Shown: piece by piece, positions 25,281-34,371 of the stretch
How the letters are laid out: every line of letters starts with the position of its first letter
Numbering within the stretch: the stretch's first letter is position 1
NCBI GenBank assembly: GCA_005799495.1
Contig: SYGP01000012.1
Location: 1 to 64,000, forward strand
Origin: Planctomycetia bacterium
GTDB lineage: Bacteria > Planctomycetota > Phycisphaerae > Phycisphaerales > SM1A02
Length of the DNA stretch: 64,000 bases
Direction of reading: 5' to 3'
Translations under genes and position numbers: made by a program
The notes under the pieces: model-generated
Database searches by the model: none
What the model saw: the letters and a program-made list of their open reading frames with translations, nothing else
Told to the model about the DNA's origin: nothing

Positions 25281-26381
25281 ATGCCTTACGCGCAAGGCAC
25301 TCCATGCGGTGCAGAGAAGGGCAAAGTGCTTCCGCTGCGGGTCGAAAAGTGGTTCCAAGGGAACGCCCGCGACTTGCCCTGGCGGAGGCGGCGTACCGCA
25401 TATGGGACGGTCGTCAGCGAGTTCATGCTGCAGCAGACGCAGGTTGTGCGCGTGTGCGATGCTTGGCGGAAGTTCTTGAGGCGGTTCCCGTCGGTTGCGA
25501 GCCTTGCGCGGGCGCGTGAACGGGATGTTCTGGCTGCCTGGGCCGGCCTTGGGTACTACCGCCGTGCTCGCCATCTCCACGCGGCTGCAAGGGCGATGAT
25601 GGCCCTCCACCGCGGGCATGTTCCGCGGACGCGGCACGAACTCGAGGCCCTGCCTGGGGTCGGTCCGTACTGCGCTGGGGCGATCGCGTCGATCGCGTTT
25701 GGTCAGCGGGAGGCGATTGTCGATGGGAATGTCGCGCGCGTGATGATGCGTGTGCACGGCCGCGCCGTTGATCTCACGAAGGGTGCGGGCAAGCGTTGGG
25801 TGTGGAAGCGCGCGCAGGAGTATGTCGATGCGGCGCGTGATCCCAGTCATGCAAACGAGGGGCTCATGGAGTTGGGCGCGACGATTTGCACGCCGCGGTT
25901 GCCGCGGTGCGAGGAGTGCCCGCTGAACGCCTTGTGCAGCGCACGGCGCATGCAACGACAGCATCACATTCCCAAGGCGAAGGTTGCACCGATGCGAACG
26001 CGCGTTCACCGTGCGGCGATCCTTGCGGTGTCGGCTGGATGGATGGCGCAGCGCGTGCTTCCTGCGGGCGGCTTGTGGGCGGGACTGCCGTTCCCGCCGA
26101 TGGAGGAGAGTGGTCGGCGCCTCTCGGCCTCGATGGTTGCTGCGCGGATGGGGGTTGATGCGGGTGCCTTGGATCGGTGCGGTTCGTTCGTGTTCCAGAC
26201 CTCGCACCGTGAGGTGCACTTTGTGGTCTGGCGGTTGGATACGCGTGTCGCGCGGCATCTGCGACAAGCGGGGCGCGATGGTTGGTTCTGGCGTCGCGTG
26301 GGTTCCGTGACGGACGCGCCCTCGACAGGCGCGGTACGCCGGATCCTGCAGTGCGGGGGTACTCTGCCGCTCCTGCGATGA
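25281..26381 (+). CDS. mutY: A/G-specific adenine glycosylase MutY
   Basis: MutY removes adenine mispaired with 8-oxoguanine. The 366-residue protein has SEFMLQQTQV (catalytic Glu region), LGYYRRARHLH, the helix-hairpin-helix LPGVGPYCAGAIASIAFG and VDGNVARVMMRVHG with the catalytic Asp. The four-Cys iron-sulfur cluster ligands lie in CTPRLPRCEECPLNALC. A C-terminal NUDIX-like 8-oxoG recognition domain follows from about residue 250 and looks divergent. The start at 25281 (MPYAQGTP) avoids overlapping the divergent HTH gene; an in-frame start at 25239 would overlap it by 8 bp. The stop overlaps the start of the next lipoprotein gene by 4 bp. Confidence 0.94.
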   Translation: MPYAQGTPCGAEKGKVLPLRVEKWFQGNARDLPWRRRRTAYGTVVSEFMLQQTQVVRVCDAWRKFLRRFPSVASLARARERDVLAAWAGLGYYRRARHLHAAARAMMALHRGHVPRTRHELEALPGVGPYCAGAIASIAFGQREAIVDGNVARVMMRVHGRAVDLTKGAGKRWVWKRAQEYVDAARDPSHANEGLMELGATICTPRLPRCEECPLNALCSARRMQRQHHIPKAKVAPMRTRVHRAAILAVSAGWMAQRVLPAGGLWAGLPFPPMEESGRRLSASMVAARMGVDAGALDRCGSFVFQTSHREVHFVVWRLDTRVARHLRQAGRDGWFWRRVGSVTDAPSTGAVRRILQCGGTLPLLR

Positions 26382-26911
26382 ACGCGCCTCGCCGACAACT
26401 CGGATCACGCGGTCGCCTTCGGCGGTGTGCAGTCATGTCCGCGTCGCTGTGCATCGCGCTGGGGTGTCAGCCAAAGGAGAACCCTGTCCTATCGAACACG
26501 GAGTTCGAGGGCGAGAAATATCCCCCGAATGCGCTGTACTCACCCGAGCAGGAAGCGCAGTTGGTTCAGGCGATGCAGGCCACGGCGAAGGGCATGCCGG
26601 TGAAGCCGCTGACGAGTGCGCCCGATGCCGTGCGCTGGTCGGATGTGCCTGCGGCTGCGAGCGAGGCGATCGAGCGCGCGGAGATGGGGCTTGTCAGTTC
26701 GGCGCTCGATGGCGACACATGGACCTTCGTCATTCGAACGCAAGGCGGCGGACCTGCCACGCTGACGGTCACCAAGAAACCAGCGCCTGCGATGTATCTC
26801 GCCACGGCGAAGGTCGGCACCTTTGGCGAGCGCGAGGTGGAGGCGGAACGCGTCGTGCGCGAGTTCCGCATGGCCATGCGGCGATTCGGTTCGCTGAAGC
26901 GTCCGTCCTGA
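26378..26911 (+). CDS. Lipoprotein of unknown function coupled to mutY
   Basis: This encodes 177 residues with an Arg-rich start, hydrophobic segment and lipobox (MSASLCIALGC), so it is a predicted lipoprotein. The mature protein contains PPNALYSPEQEAQLVQAM, a helical middle and a strand-rich part (TWTFVIRTQGGGPATLTVTK) followed by a helix with EREVEAERVVREFRMAM. I do not recognise the family. The coupling to MutY by an ATGA overlap is probably just tight packing, since MutY is cytoplasmic. It converges on gatA 54 bp downstream. Confidence 0.7.
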   Translation: MNAPRRQLGSRGRLRRCAVMSASLCIALGCQPKENPVLSNTEFEGEKYPPNALYSPEQEAQLVQAMQATAKGMPVKPLTSAPDAVRWSDVPAAASEAIERAEMGLVSSALDGDTWTFVIRTQGGGPATLTVTKKPAPAMYLATAKVGTFGEREVEAERVVREFRMAMRRFGSLKRPS

Positions 26912-26965
26912 TGGCCCCCGTGTGAATGGGGTTCATTCGTGCGCGCCCCGCGGAGCGCGGCTGCG

Positions 26966-28417
26966 CTACTGCGGATGTTCGCGTCCGCCATGCGTGCGTT
27001 CAAACGCATGCGCGATCTGCAGCAGGCGCGAGTCGGCAAAGGCGGGAGCCTGAAGTTGAATGCCGATCGGCAGGCGGGTGCCCGTGCTGTCGTCGAATCC
27101 CGCGGGAAGCGAGATGCCACAGATGCCGGCGATATTGGTATTCACGGTGTAGACATCGCACAGGTACATCGAGAGCGGATCGGTCACTCCGCCGATGGGG
27201 AAGGCGGCCGTGGGTGCGGTGGGTCCGAGGATCACATCGCACTGCGTGAACGCGGCATCGAACTCGTTCTTGATGAGTCGGCGCACTTGCAGCGCGCGGC
27301 GGTAGTAGGCGTCGTAGTACCCCGCGCTGAGCACATAGGTGCCGAGCATGATGCGCCGTTGCACTTCCGCGCCGAAGCCCTCCGCGCGACTGGCGGAGAA
27401 GAGCGCATTCACATCGGCAAAGTTGCCGCTGGCTCGGTGTCCGTAGCGAATGCCATCGAAGCGCGCGAGATTGCTCGATGCTTCCGCCGGCGCGATGACG
27501 TAGTAGGTGGAAATGCCGACATCCGTGAGCGGGAGTTCCACATCGACAAGCTGTGCGCCGATGGCGCGGAACGAATCACTCGCGCGCGCGAGCGCGGCAT
27601 CGACGGCGGGGCTGTTGCCCTTTCGGTACTGCGCGGGAATGCCGATGCGCAGTCCCTTCGGCATTTGTTCCAGAAACGGCAGCGGATCGTCCACCACCTC
27701 GGGTGCGCAAGTGGAATCGAGCGGGTCATCGCCCGCCATGACGCGGTAGAGCAGCGCAGCATCGCGAACGCTGTGGGTGATCGGTCCGATCTGGTCGAGG
27801 CTGCTGCCGAACGCCACCAGTCCGTGGCGCGAAATGCGTCCGTAACTCGGCTTGAATCCCACCACGCCGCAGAGCGCAGCGGGCTGTCGGATGGATCCAC
27901 CCGTATCCGAGCCGAGCGCAGCAGCGCACAGGTTCGCAGCGACCGCTGCCGCGCTGCCGCCTGAACTGCCGCCTGGGATACGGTTCGTATCCCATGGATT
28001 TCTCACGGCGCCCCACGCACAGGTTTCGCAGGACGATCCCATCGCAAACTCATCCATGTTGGTCTTGCCGATGATGATCGCGCCCGCCCGCTCGAGGCGT
28101 TCCACGGCAGTTGCATCGAAGGGCGAGCGATAGGTCTCGAGCATGCGAGAGGAGCACGTGGTGCGGCCCGTGCGCGTCGCGATGTTGTCCTTCACCGCGA
28201 TGGGAACGCCCGCAAGTTCGCCGCTGCGCCGGCCAGCGGCAATGTCGGCATCGATGCGATCGGCCGATGCGAGCGCAGTCTCGGCAAACACCTCGTGGAA
28301 ACTGTGGAGGGTTCGATCCGCCGCCGCGATTCGATCGAGGGTGGACTGCACGACGGCGCGCGCGGTGATCTCGCGTCGCGCGATCTTGTCCCGAATGTCG
28401 ACGAGATCGCCGGTCAC
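26966..28417 (-). CDS. gatA: Glutamyl-tRNA(Gln)/aspartyl-tRNA(Asn) amidotransferase subunit A
   Basis: GatA is the glutaminase subunit of the GatCAB complex, which amidates misacylated Glu-tRNA(Gln) and/or Asp-tRNA(Asn). The 483-residue protein has the amidase signature with the Ser-cisSer-Lys triad: VPIAVKDNIATRTG (Lys), GGSSGGSAAAVAANL and SDTGGSIRQPAALCG (both Ser). The start is the GTG at 28417, which overlaps the gatC stop by 4 bp; the open frame upstream is opposite-strand noise. GatB, the kinase and transamidase subunit, is encoded far away at the right edge of the window (63795). Confidence 0.96.
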   Translation of the reverse strand: MTGDLVDIRDKIARREITARAVVQSTLDRIAAADRTLHSFHEVFAETALASADRIDADIAAGRRSGELAGVPIAVKDNIATRTGRTTCSSRMLETYRSPFDATAVERLERAGAIIIGKTNMDEFAMGSSCETCAWGAVRNPWDTNRIPGGSSGGSAAAVAANLCAAALGSDTGGSIRQPAALCGVVGFKPSYGRISRHGLVAFGSSLDQIGPITHSVRDAALLYRVMAGDDPLDSTCAPEVVDDPLPFLEQMPKGLRIGIPAQYRKGNSPAVDAALARASDSFRAIGAQLVDVELPLTDVGISTYYVIAPAEASSNLARFDGIRYGHRASGNFADVNALFSASRAEGFGAEVQRRIMLGTYVLSAGYYDAYYRRALQVRRLIKNEFDAAFTQCDVILGPTAPTAAFPIGGVTDPLSMYLCDVYTVNTNIAGICGISLPAGFDDSTGTRLPIGIQLQAPAFADSRLLQIAHAFERTHGGREHPQ

Positions 28418-28728
28418 GCCGAGTCTCCGCCGAGCACCTTGGGAACGGCGATGAAGGCGCCTTCGGTCTTGGGGGCGTTGGCGAGCACCTCCATCATGGA
28501 CAGGGTTGCGCACGGTTCATCGGCGCGCAAGCGGTTCCGCATGGGAAGCGGCTGCGCCATCGGTTCGAGATCTTTCGTGTCGACGGCCTGCAGCTGGGCG
28601 ATGTGTCCGAGAATGGCGACGAGCGAGTCGCGCATCGCAGGCAGACGATCCTCCACCATCGCGAGGCGCGCGAGGCGCGCCACATGACGGACATCGTTGA
28701 CCGTCAATGACTCGGCAGGATTTGGCAT
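28414..28728 (-). CDS. gatC: Amidotransferase subunit C
   Basis: GatC is the small subunit that wraps around and stabilises GatA and GatB. The 104-residue protein begins MPNPAESLTVNDVRHVARLA, the usual GatC start, and contains QLQAVDTKDLEPMAQPLPMR and LRADEPC, matching the conserved hinge (V-D-x-x-D-x-E-P). The C-terminus (APKTEGAFIAVPKVLGG) also fits the family. A much longer open frame extends upstream, but its extra part lies opposite the efflux adaptor gene. The stop overlaps the gatA GTG. The gene diverges from the efflux adaptor 75 bp away, so their promoters share that gap. Confidence 0.95.
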   Translation of the reverse strand: MPNPAESLTVNDVRHVARLARLAMVEDRLPAMRDSLVAILGHIAQLQAVDTKDLEPMAQPLPMRNRLRADEPCATLSMMEVLANAPKTEGAFIAVPKVLGGDSA

Positions 28729-28802
28729 GGTCGCGGAGTCTAGGGGCATGAGGCAAGTGTTCGGCGCAAAGACGGTGAGTGGAATACCATCGGTTGTTCG
28801 CC

Positions 28803-30149
28803 ATGCGCTCTCCCCGCCCGAGTACAGCAGTTCGTCTGACGCGGGCGCTCTTGGCCCTCGCATTCCTCGGCGGTTCGATTGGACTGCTGGTGCTCTTTGC
28901 ACTGACGCGTCCGCTGCCTCACCTGGCGGACAGGTCGGGAGTCGAGCAGCCCGTCGCGGTGTTCCGCGTGCGTTCCGTCCAAGTTCCGCGGCAGTGGACG
29001 GGGTACGGCATCGTGCGCGCGTCGGATTCCGCCGATGTCCCCGCGCGCGTCGGGGGTGTTGTCCTGGAGGTGAATCAGGCCGTGCGCGAGGGAGTCGCGG
29101 TGGAGGCGGGTGCCTTCCTCCTCCAACTGGACGATCAGGATTTTCGCCGCGCACAGCTGGCTGCTGAGCAACAACTTGCTGCAATCGATGCGCAGATGCA
29201 GTCGCTCGCGGTTGAGGAGGCTGCGCTTCGGGAACGCGTTCGGCTTGCTCAGGAGGAGACGGATCTGATTCGTGCGGATGAGCAGCGCGTTCGTGATGCA
29301 GTGCAGTCGGGGGCGGCCGTGCCACGTGAATTGGACCGTGCCCGCCAAGCAGTGATCGTCGTGGAGAGGGCCTTTCTGTTGCTGCGAGAGGCGGCGGATC
29401 AGGTCGTTCCGCGCCGCGCCGCGCTCCTTGCGCAGGATGAGATGCAGCGGACGATGAGGGATACCGCCCAGAGGAATGTGGAACGCTGTCGCGTGACATC
29501 GCCCATCGCGGGCTCCGTGCAGCGATTCGATTTGGAGGTGGGGGAGAATGTGCTGCCAGGGCAAGTCGTGGCGCGCATCGTGGATCCCCGTCGGCTCGAG
29601 ATTCCCATTCGCCTTCCATCGTCTGCGCGCGGCTTCGTCGCTGTGGACGATCCCGTGCGAATCGAGACGGTGGGGCAAGTGCCGCGCGAAGTGGTTGCGG
29701 CGATTGCACGGATCGAGCCCGAGGACAACGCGCTCGATCGCACCATGATCGTTCATGTGGATGTGCCACCGAGTGGTGCTGCGGTTCCATTGGCGCCGGG
29801 TGAGTTCGTCGAGGCGGCGGTCAACGCGGCGGATGCCAAGTCTCACTCGGTCGTTCCTCGGCGTTCGGTCCGGAGCGACCGTGTGATGGCGCTGCGAGAT
29901 GGCAAGTTGGTTGGTGTGCCTGTCGTGGTGTCGCACTCCTTCGTCGGTTCGCTCGCGGGGAGCGGGATCAGCGATACGGAGTGGGTGGTGTTGCAGGAAC
30001 CGCTGCCCGATGGTCTCGAGATCTCGCTCGAGGGCGGTCGGAGCATTGCGCCCGGGACCCGCGTTCGTGCGGCGGATCCAGGCGCTGCGTCGGCTGCAGC
30101 GGTCCAGCCGGCGCGTCCATCGGTCGACGGCGAAGCAGAGGCACGATGA
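28803..30149 (+). CDS. RND efflux periplasmic adaptor (HlyD/AcrA family)
   Basis: This is a 448-residue membrane fusion protein linking an inner-membrane RND pump to an outer-membrane channel. The N-terminal membrane anchor (LTRALLALAFLGGSIGLLVL) is followed by a lipoyl half (GYGIVRASDSADVPARVGGV). A long coiled-coil hairpin with heptads runs from about residue 110 to 230. The second lipoyl half (CRVTSPIAGSVQRFDLEVGE) and a beta-barrel and membrane-proximal part complete it. The Ala/Pro-rich tail looks disordered. Its stop overlaps the pump gene by 4 bp. No outer-membrane factor gene is next to the pair, so the complex probably borrows a channel encoded elsewhere. The substrate is unknown. 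Confidence 0.88.
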   Translation: MRSPRPSTAVRLTRALLALAFLGGSIGLLVLFALTRPLPHLADRSGVEQPVAVFRVRSVQVPRQWTGYGIVRASDSADVPARVGGVVLEVNQAVREGVAVEAGAFLLQLDDQDFRRAQLAAEQQLAAIDAQMQSLAVEEAALRERVRLAQEETDLIRADEQRVRDAVQSGAAVPRELDRARQAVIVVERAFLLLREAADQVVPRRAALLAQDEMQRTMRDTAQRNVERCRVTSPIAGSVQRFDLEVGENVLPGQVVARIVDPRRLEIPIRLPSSARGFVAVDDPVRIETVGQVPREVVAAIARIEPEDNALDRTMIVHVDVPPSGAAVPLAPGEFVEAAVNAADAKSHSVVPRRSVRSDRVMALRDGKLVGVPVVVSHSFVGSLAGSGISDTEWVVLQEPLPDGLEISLEGGRSIAPGTRVRAADPGAASAAAVQPARPSVDGEAEAR

Positions 30150-33100
30150 TCGGCATCGTTCGTTTCTTCGTCCGAAACACGGTTCCATCGAATCTGATCA
30201 CGATCGGTGTGATCGTGGGTGGCATCTTTGCCGCATTGCATATTCGCCGCGAGTTCTTCCCTGACATTGAGCCCGATATGGCTCGGGTGGTGCTGTCGTT
30301 CCCCGGCGCTTCGCCGAGCGAGGTCGAGGAGTCGCTCGCGCGCCGGGTGGAGGATGTCGCGGTCGAGGTCGAAGGTGTTTCGAGGCTTGAAACGGTCATC
30401 TTCGAAGGCGGTGGAGCGATCGTGGTGAAGTTCGATGATGGTGTCGATGTCCGCAAGCGGACGGATGACCTGCGTGACCGTGTTGAGGCACTCACGGACC
30501 TCCCGCCGGAAGCCGATCGCATTCGTGTCGTTGAGTTTGAACCCAATCTGCCCGTGATCCAGGTCACGGTGTCAGGCGATGCGGATCCGCAGACGCTGAA
30601 GCAGACGATTCGGCAGGTCGCTGACGACTTGAAGACCTTTCCAGGCATGGGACAAGTGGTCGTGAGCGGAACGCGCGACGATGAACTGCGTGTGGAGGTG
30701 AACTTTGAAGAAGCCGTGCGACACGGCATATCCGTGACGCGCATCGCCGATTCGATCACCGCATGGATGCGCGAAGTGCCCGGTGGCACCGTGCGCGGCA
30801 TCGACGGCGAGGTGAAGGTCCGCACGCTGGGCGTGGAAGAACGAAGCGACCGCGTCCGTGGGATCGTGGTCAAGGGAAGCGATGAGGGCGCGATTCTGCG
30901 GGTGGGTGATGTGGCCACCGTGCGCGAGGGCTTCGTGGAGGATGATGTCTCTCGCCGCTTCAACGGGCAGCCATCTGCCAACTGCACGGTGTTCCGAAAG
31001 TCAGGGCAGGATGCGGTCGATATGGCGCAGTTTGCGCGCGGCTATGTCGCAGCACGCCGAGGTGAGCCGCTCGATCCGGCATTCCGCGAGCGCCTTCTCG
31101 GATCGCCGCGATTGCAGGGCTATGAACTCGGTGTGACTCGTGGGCCGCCCGGCGTGCAGATTCAGGCGCACAACGATCTCGCGCGGTTGATCGAAGGGCG
31201 ACTTGACCTCTTGACGCGCAATGGACTGCAGGGCGGCCTTCTTGTGTTCGTCGTGCTCCTGCTCGGATTGCACTGGCGCGCCGCTTGCTTCGTCACACTT
31301 GGCATTCTCGTCGCGGTGCTTGGGACGGTGCTTCTGATGGATGTCTCGGGGGTGTCACTCAATCTGCTGACGATGTTCGCGCTGCTGATGGCGCTTGGCA
31401 TGCTGGCTGATGACGCAATCGTGTTCTCGGAGAGCATGGAGACGGAAGCTGCCAAGGGCGGCACCGTGGAGGAAGGCATCCTTCGAGGAGTGGACCGCGT
31501 GATCTGGCCAGTGTTCGCGAGCGTGACGACAACGGTGGTCGCATTCGTGCCTCTGCTGCTGGTGCGTGGTCGGGTCGGCGACATCATCGGGGAGTTGCCG
31601 ATCGTCGTTTCGCTTGCGCTGCTCTGCAGTCTTGCGGAGGCAATCTTCTTGCTGCCAGGACACATGGCGGGTGGTTTTGCGCGTGAACGCCGAGGCACGC
31701 CAACATGGTTGGACCGCAAACTGCGCTGGTTCGACCGATGGCGGGAGAGCGTTCTCTGGCCGGCGCTGGAGGGACGAACCGAGAAGATTGCTCGCTGGTC
31801 GATCGATCGTCGATACCTCACGGTGTCCGTGGGAATCTCCCTCTTCATCGTGTCGGTGGCTTTGGTCGTGGGAGGGCGTTTGCCGTTCACGTTCCTGCCC
31901 AACGACGATGCAGAGACTGCGGTGGTCGACATCCGCATGCCGCTTGGAGTTCCTGCCAGTCTGACGAAGGAGATCGGTGCCCGCGTGGAGCGCGCGGCTC
32001 GCGAGCAGTCAGAAGTTCGTGCGATCACATCGATCTACGGGGTCCGACTGAACTATGAGACGGCTGTCGCCGACAATGCCGCGAGCAATCTTGCTCAGAT
32101 CTTCATCGAGCTGGCACCTGTGGAGGAACGCGAGCGACGATCCGGAGAGGTGATCGATTCGATCATCCGGGGAGCCGGGCCACTCCAGGAGGTCGAGTCC
32201 CTGAATGTGCAGGAGATATCGGGTGGACCGTCGGGTGCGGACATCACCTACGAAGTGGCGGGCGAGAATGTCGATGACCTGCGGGAGGTTGTGGAGGGCA
32301 TCAAGTCCTTGCTGATCGCAGTCGATGGCGTGATCAGTGTGGCAGACAATGACTTTGATGCACAGCCCGAGTTGCAAGTGGAACCGCATCCCGGCGCTGC
32401 AGCACTTGGCTTGTCGGCAGTGGAGATCGCGCGCCAAGTACGCGGAGCGCTGTTCGGCATCGATGCGCACATCTTCAGCGACAACCGCGAGGACATCGAT
32501 GTCCGAGTCCGCATGGATAGCGGGCTGCGTTCTGCCACGAACTTCGGTGAACGGTTGTGGATCATCACTCCGATGGGCACTGCGGTGCCGCTGCAGGAAG
32601 TCGCGAAAGTGCGCGAGCGAACATCGCCGAGTTCCATCTCCCGCATCGATCGACTGCGAACCATCGTGGTGACTGCCGATACGGCGCAGGGCACGCGACC
32701 GGAAGGGGTCGTGGAACGCGTCGGTTCGGATGTGCGGGAACTCGTGGCGAAGTACCCGAGTGTCGTGATTCGCGAGGGTGGCAGACAGAAGGATCTGAAC
32801 GAGGCATTTGCGGCACTGCCGTATGCGGCGGGCGCGGCGCTGCTGATGATCTATGCGATTCTCGCGTGGCTCTTTGGCAGCTACCTCCAGCCGCTCGGCG
32901 TGATGGCGTCGATCCCGTTCGGCATCATCGGCATGGTGTTCGGACATGTGCTGTTCGGGGCGGAGCTCACCTTCCTCAGCATCATCGGGCTTGTTGCACT
33001 CGCGGGCATCGTCGTGAACAACGCCCTGGTGCTGATTGACTTCGTGAATGCTTATGTTGCCGCGGGGAGTGATTTGCATGACGCGCTCATCGCAGCGGCC

Positions 33101-33391
33101 GCGCGGCGCTTGCGCGCCATCCTGCTGACATCGGTGACCACGATCTTTGGACTCGGCCCACTCATTCTGGAGCCCTCGTTTCAGGCGAAGTTCCTTGCGC
33201 CCATGGCCATCACGATTGCAGGTGGCCTTGCGAGCGCGACCGCGCTGACTCTGCTGCTGCTGCCCGCAGTCATTCTCATCATCGACGACGCAAAGCGGCT
33301 GATGGGTTGGAAGACCGAGGCTTCCTCGCTGGCGTCCTCGGACGACGCACCGCCACCCCATGAGGCACTCGACCATGGCTCGACGACCTAA
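30146..33391 (+). CDS. RND-family efflux permease
   Basis: This is a 1081-residue inner-membrane proton antiporter of the AcrB/HAE1 type. It starts MIGIVRFFVRNTVPSNLITI, with REFFPDIEPDMARVVLSFPG at the usual position of the first porter loop. The proton-relay Asp pair sits in the fourth span (LLMALGMLADDAIVFSESME). Two six-span halves separated by two large periplasmic loops are visible; the second half starts near YLTVSVGISLFIVSVALVVG. The conserved NNALVLIDF motif is near residue 960. The C-terminal cytosolic tail is Ser/Asp/His-rich. It is translationally coupled to the adaptor and overlaps the ROK gene by 17 bp, so all three are likely co-transcribed. Confidence 0.93.
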   Translation: MIGIVRFFVRNTVPSNLITIGVIVGGIFAALHIRREFFPDIEPDMARVVLSFPGASPSEVEESLARRVEDVAVEVEGVSRLETVIFEGGGAIVVKFDDGVDVRKRTDDLRDRVEALTDLPPEADRIRVVEFEPNLPVIQVTVSGDADPQTLKQTIRQVADDLKTFPGMGQVVVSGTRDDELRVEVNFEEAVRHGISVTRIADSITAWMREVPGGTVRGIDGEVKVRTLGVEERSDRVRGIVVKGSDEGAILRVGDVATVREGFVEDDVSRRFNGQPSANCTVFRKSGQDAVDMAQFARGYVAARRGEPLDPAFRERLLGSPRLQGYELGVTRGPPGVQIQAHNDLARLIEGRLDLLTRNGLQGGLLVFVVLLLGLHWRAACFVTLGILVAVLGTVLLMDVSGVSLNLLTMFALLMALGMLADDAIVFSESMETEAAKGGTVEEGILRGVDRVIWPVFASVTTTVVAFVPLLLVRGRVGDIIGELPIVVSLALLCSLAEAIFLLPGHMAGGFARERRGTPTWLDRKLRWFDRWRESVLWPALEGRTEKIARWSIDRRYLTVSVGISLFIVSVALVVGGRLPFTFLPNDDAETAVVDIRMPLGVPASLTKEIGARVERAAREQSEVRAITSIYGVRLNYETAVADNAASNLAQIFIELAPVEERERRSGEVIDSIIRGAGPLQEVESLNVQEISGGPSGADITYEVAGENVDDLREVVEGIKSLLIAVDGVISVADNDFDAQPELQVEPHPGAAALGLSAVEIARQVRGALFGIDAHIFSDNREDIDVRVRMDSGLRSATNFGERLWIITPMGTAVPLQEVAKVRERTSPSSISRIDRLRTIVVTADTAQGTRPEGVVERVGSDVRELVAKYPSVVIREGGRQKDLNEAFAALPYAAGAALLMIYAILAWLFGSYLQPLGVMASIPFGIIGMVFGHVLFGAELTFLSIIGLVALAGIVVNNALVLIDFVNAYVAAGSDLHDALIAAAARRLRAILLTSVTTIFGLGPLILEPSFQAKFLAPMAITIAGGLASATALTLLLLPAVILIIDDAKRLMGWKTEASSLASSDDAPPPHEALDHGSTT

Positions 33392-34361
33392 ACGAAGCGG
33401 ACTTGTCGCGGGGATCGATCTCGGAGGCACCAAGGTGACCTTTGGCGTCTTGAATGCAGAGGGCAAGATCCTCGCGATGGACAAGCGCAAGACCAAGGCG
33501 ATCACGGGCATGGAGGGCGTACTCGACCGCGTGGTGGATGGTCTTGAGCGAACATGCAAGGAGGCAGGGAGCACACTGCGGGATCTGGATGCAGTCGGCA
33601 TCGGTGCACCAAGTCCAGTGGACTTCGATGAGGGCGTGGCCATTCATGCAGTCAATCTCGGTTGGAAGAATGTTCCACTTCGGAAGCTGCTGGAGGATCG
33701 TCTCGATCTTCCCGTCCTGGTCGACAACGATGTGAATGTCGCGGCATGGGGCGAGTTCACCGCGGGTGCCGCGCGCGGTTGGTCCGATGCCCTGGGCGTG
33801 TGGGTGGGGACTGGCATCGGTGGTGGGATCATTCTGGGCGGCAAGTTGTGGCGAGGGGCTTTTCACACGGCTGGTGAGTTGGGGCATATGGTGCTGCAGC
33901 CGAGGGGGGGTCTTGGTCGGCGCACGGTCGAAGAGCACTGCAGTCGACTGGCGATGATCCGCGCGATGGAGACGCTGATCAGCAGTCATCCGCAGAGCCG
34001 TATGCGCGCCGTTCTGCCTCGAACGCCGGAGGATGGTCCCATCGGCAGTTCGACGATCGCCGAGGCGTACCGCGCTGGTGACGAACTCGTGCTTCGCGTC
34101 GTCGATGACGCCGCGGATTTGCTTGGGCTTGCCATTGCCAATGCCGTGACGCTGCTGTCCGTCCGAGGCGTGGTGCTTGGCGGCGGTGTGACGGATGCTC
34201 TCGGGAAGCCGTTTGTGGATCGTGTGCGTGAGTCGTTCGAGTGGCATGTCTTTCCGACAACGCTGCGGAAATGTCGAGTGGTCGCCGCGGAACTGGGCGA
34301 TGCTGCCGGAATCGTTGGCGCTGCCGCACTCGCCCGCACGCACCTCATCGGCGGCGGGTAG
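33375..34361 (+). CDS. ROK-family sugar kinase with a degenerate zinc motif
   Basis: This is a 328-residue ROK protein (glucokinase, N-acetylsugar kinase or repressor-related). It has the phosphate-binding start VAGIDLGGTKVTFGVLNAEG, the catalytic region DNDVNVAAWGEFTAGAARGW, GTGIGGGIILGGKLWRGAFH and GELGHMV, whose His is normally a zinc ligand. The usual C-G-C-G-x-x-G-C zinc motif after it is replaced by RGGLGRRTVEEHCSR, so the structural zinc is probably lost. No HTH is present, so it is a kinase rather than a NagC-type repressor. I prefer the ATG at 33375 (GAGG 9 bases upstream); 33360 is an alternative. It overlaps the RND gene by 17 bp, an odd pairing for a sugar kinase. Confidence 0.87.
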   Translation: MARRPKRSGLVAGIDLGGTKVTFGVLNAEGKILAMDKRKTKAITGMEGVLDRVVDGLERTCKEAGSTLRDLDAVGIGAPSPVDFDEGVAIHAVNLGWKNVPLRKLLEDRLDLPVLVDNDVNVAAWGEFTAGAARGWSDALGVWVGTGIGGGIILGGKLWRGAFHTAGELGHMVLQPRGGLGRRTVEEHCSRLAMIRAMETLISSHPQSRMRAVLPRTPEDGPIGSSTIAEAYRAGDELVLRVVDDAADLLGLAIANAVTLLSVRGVVLGGGVTDALGKPFVDRVRESFEWHVFPTTLRKCRVVAAELGDAAGIVGAAALARTHLIGGG

Positions 34362-34371
34362 ATCGCGGTCG

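Noticed and set aside
28729-29790. An upstream extension of gatC giving a much longer protein
   Set aside because: The added part is antisense to the efflux adaptor gene; GatC proteins are about 100 residues and the ATG at 28728 matches the family start.
32009-33643. A 544-codon minus-strand frame
   Set aside because: It lies opposite the RND permease and part of the ROK gene, with no motif of its own.
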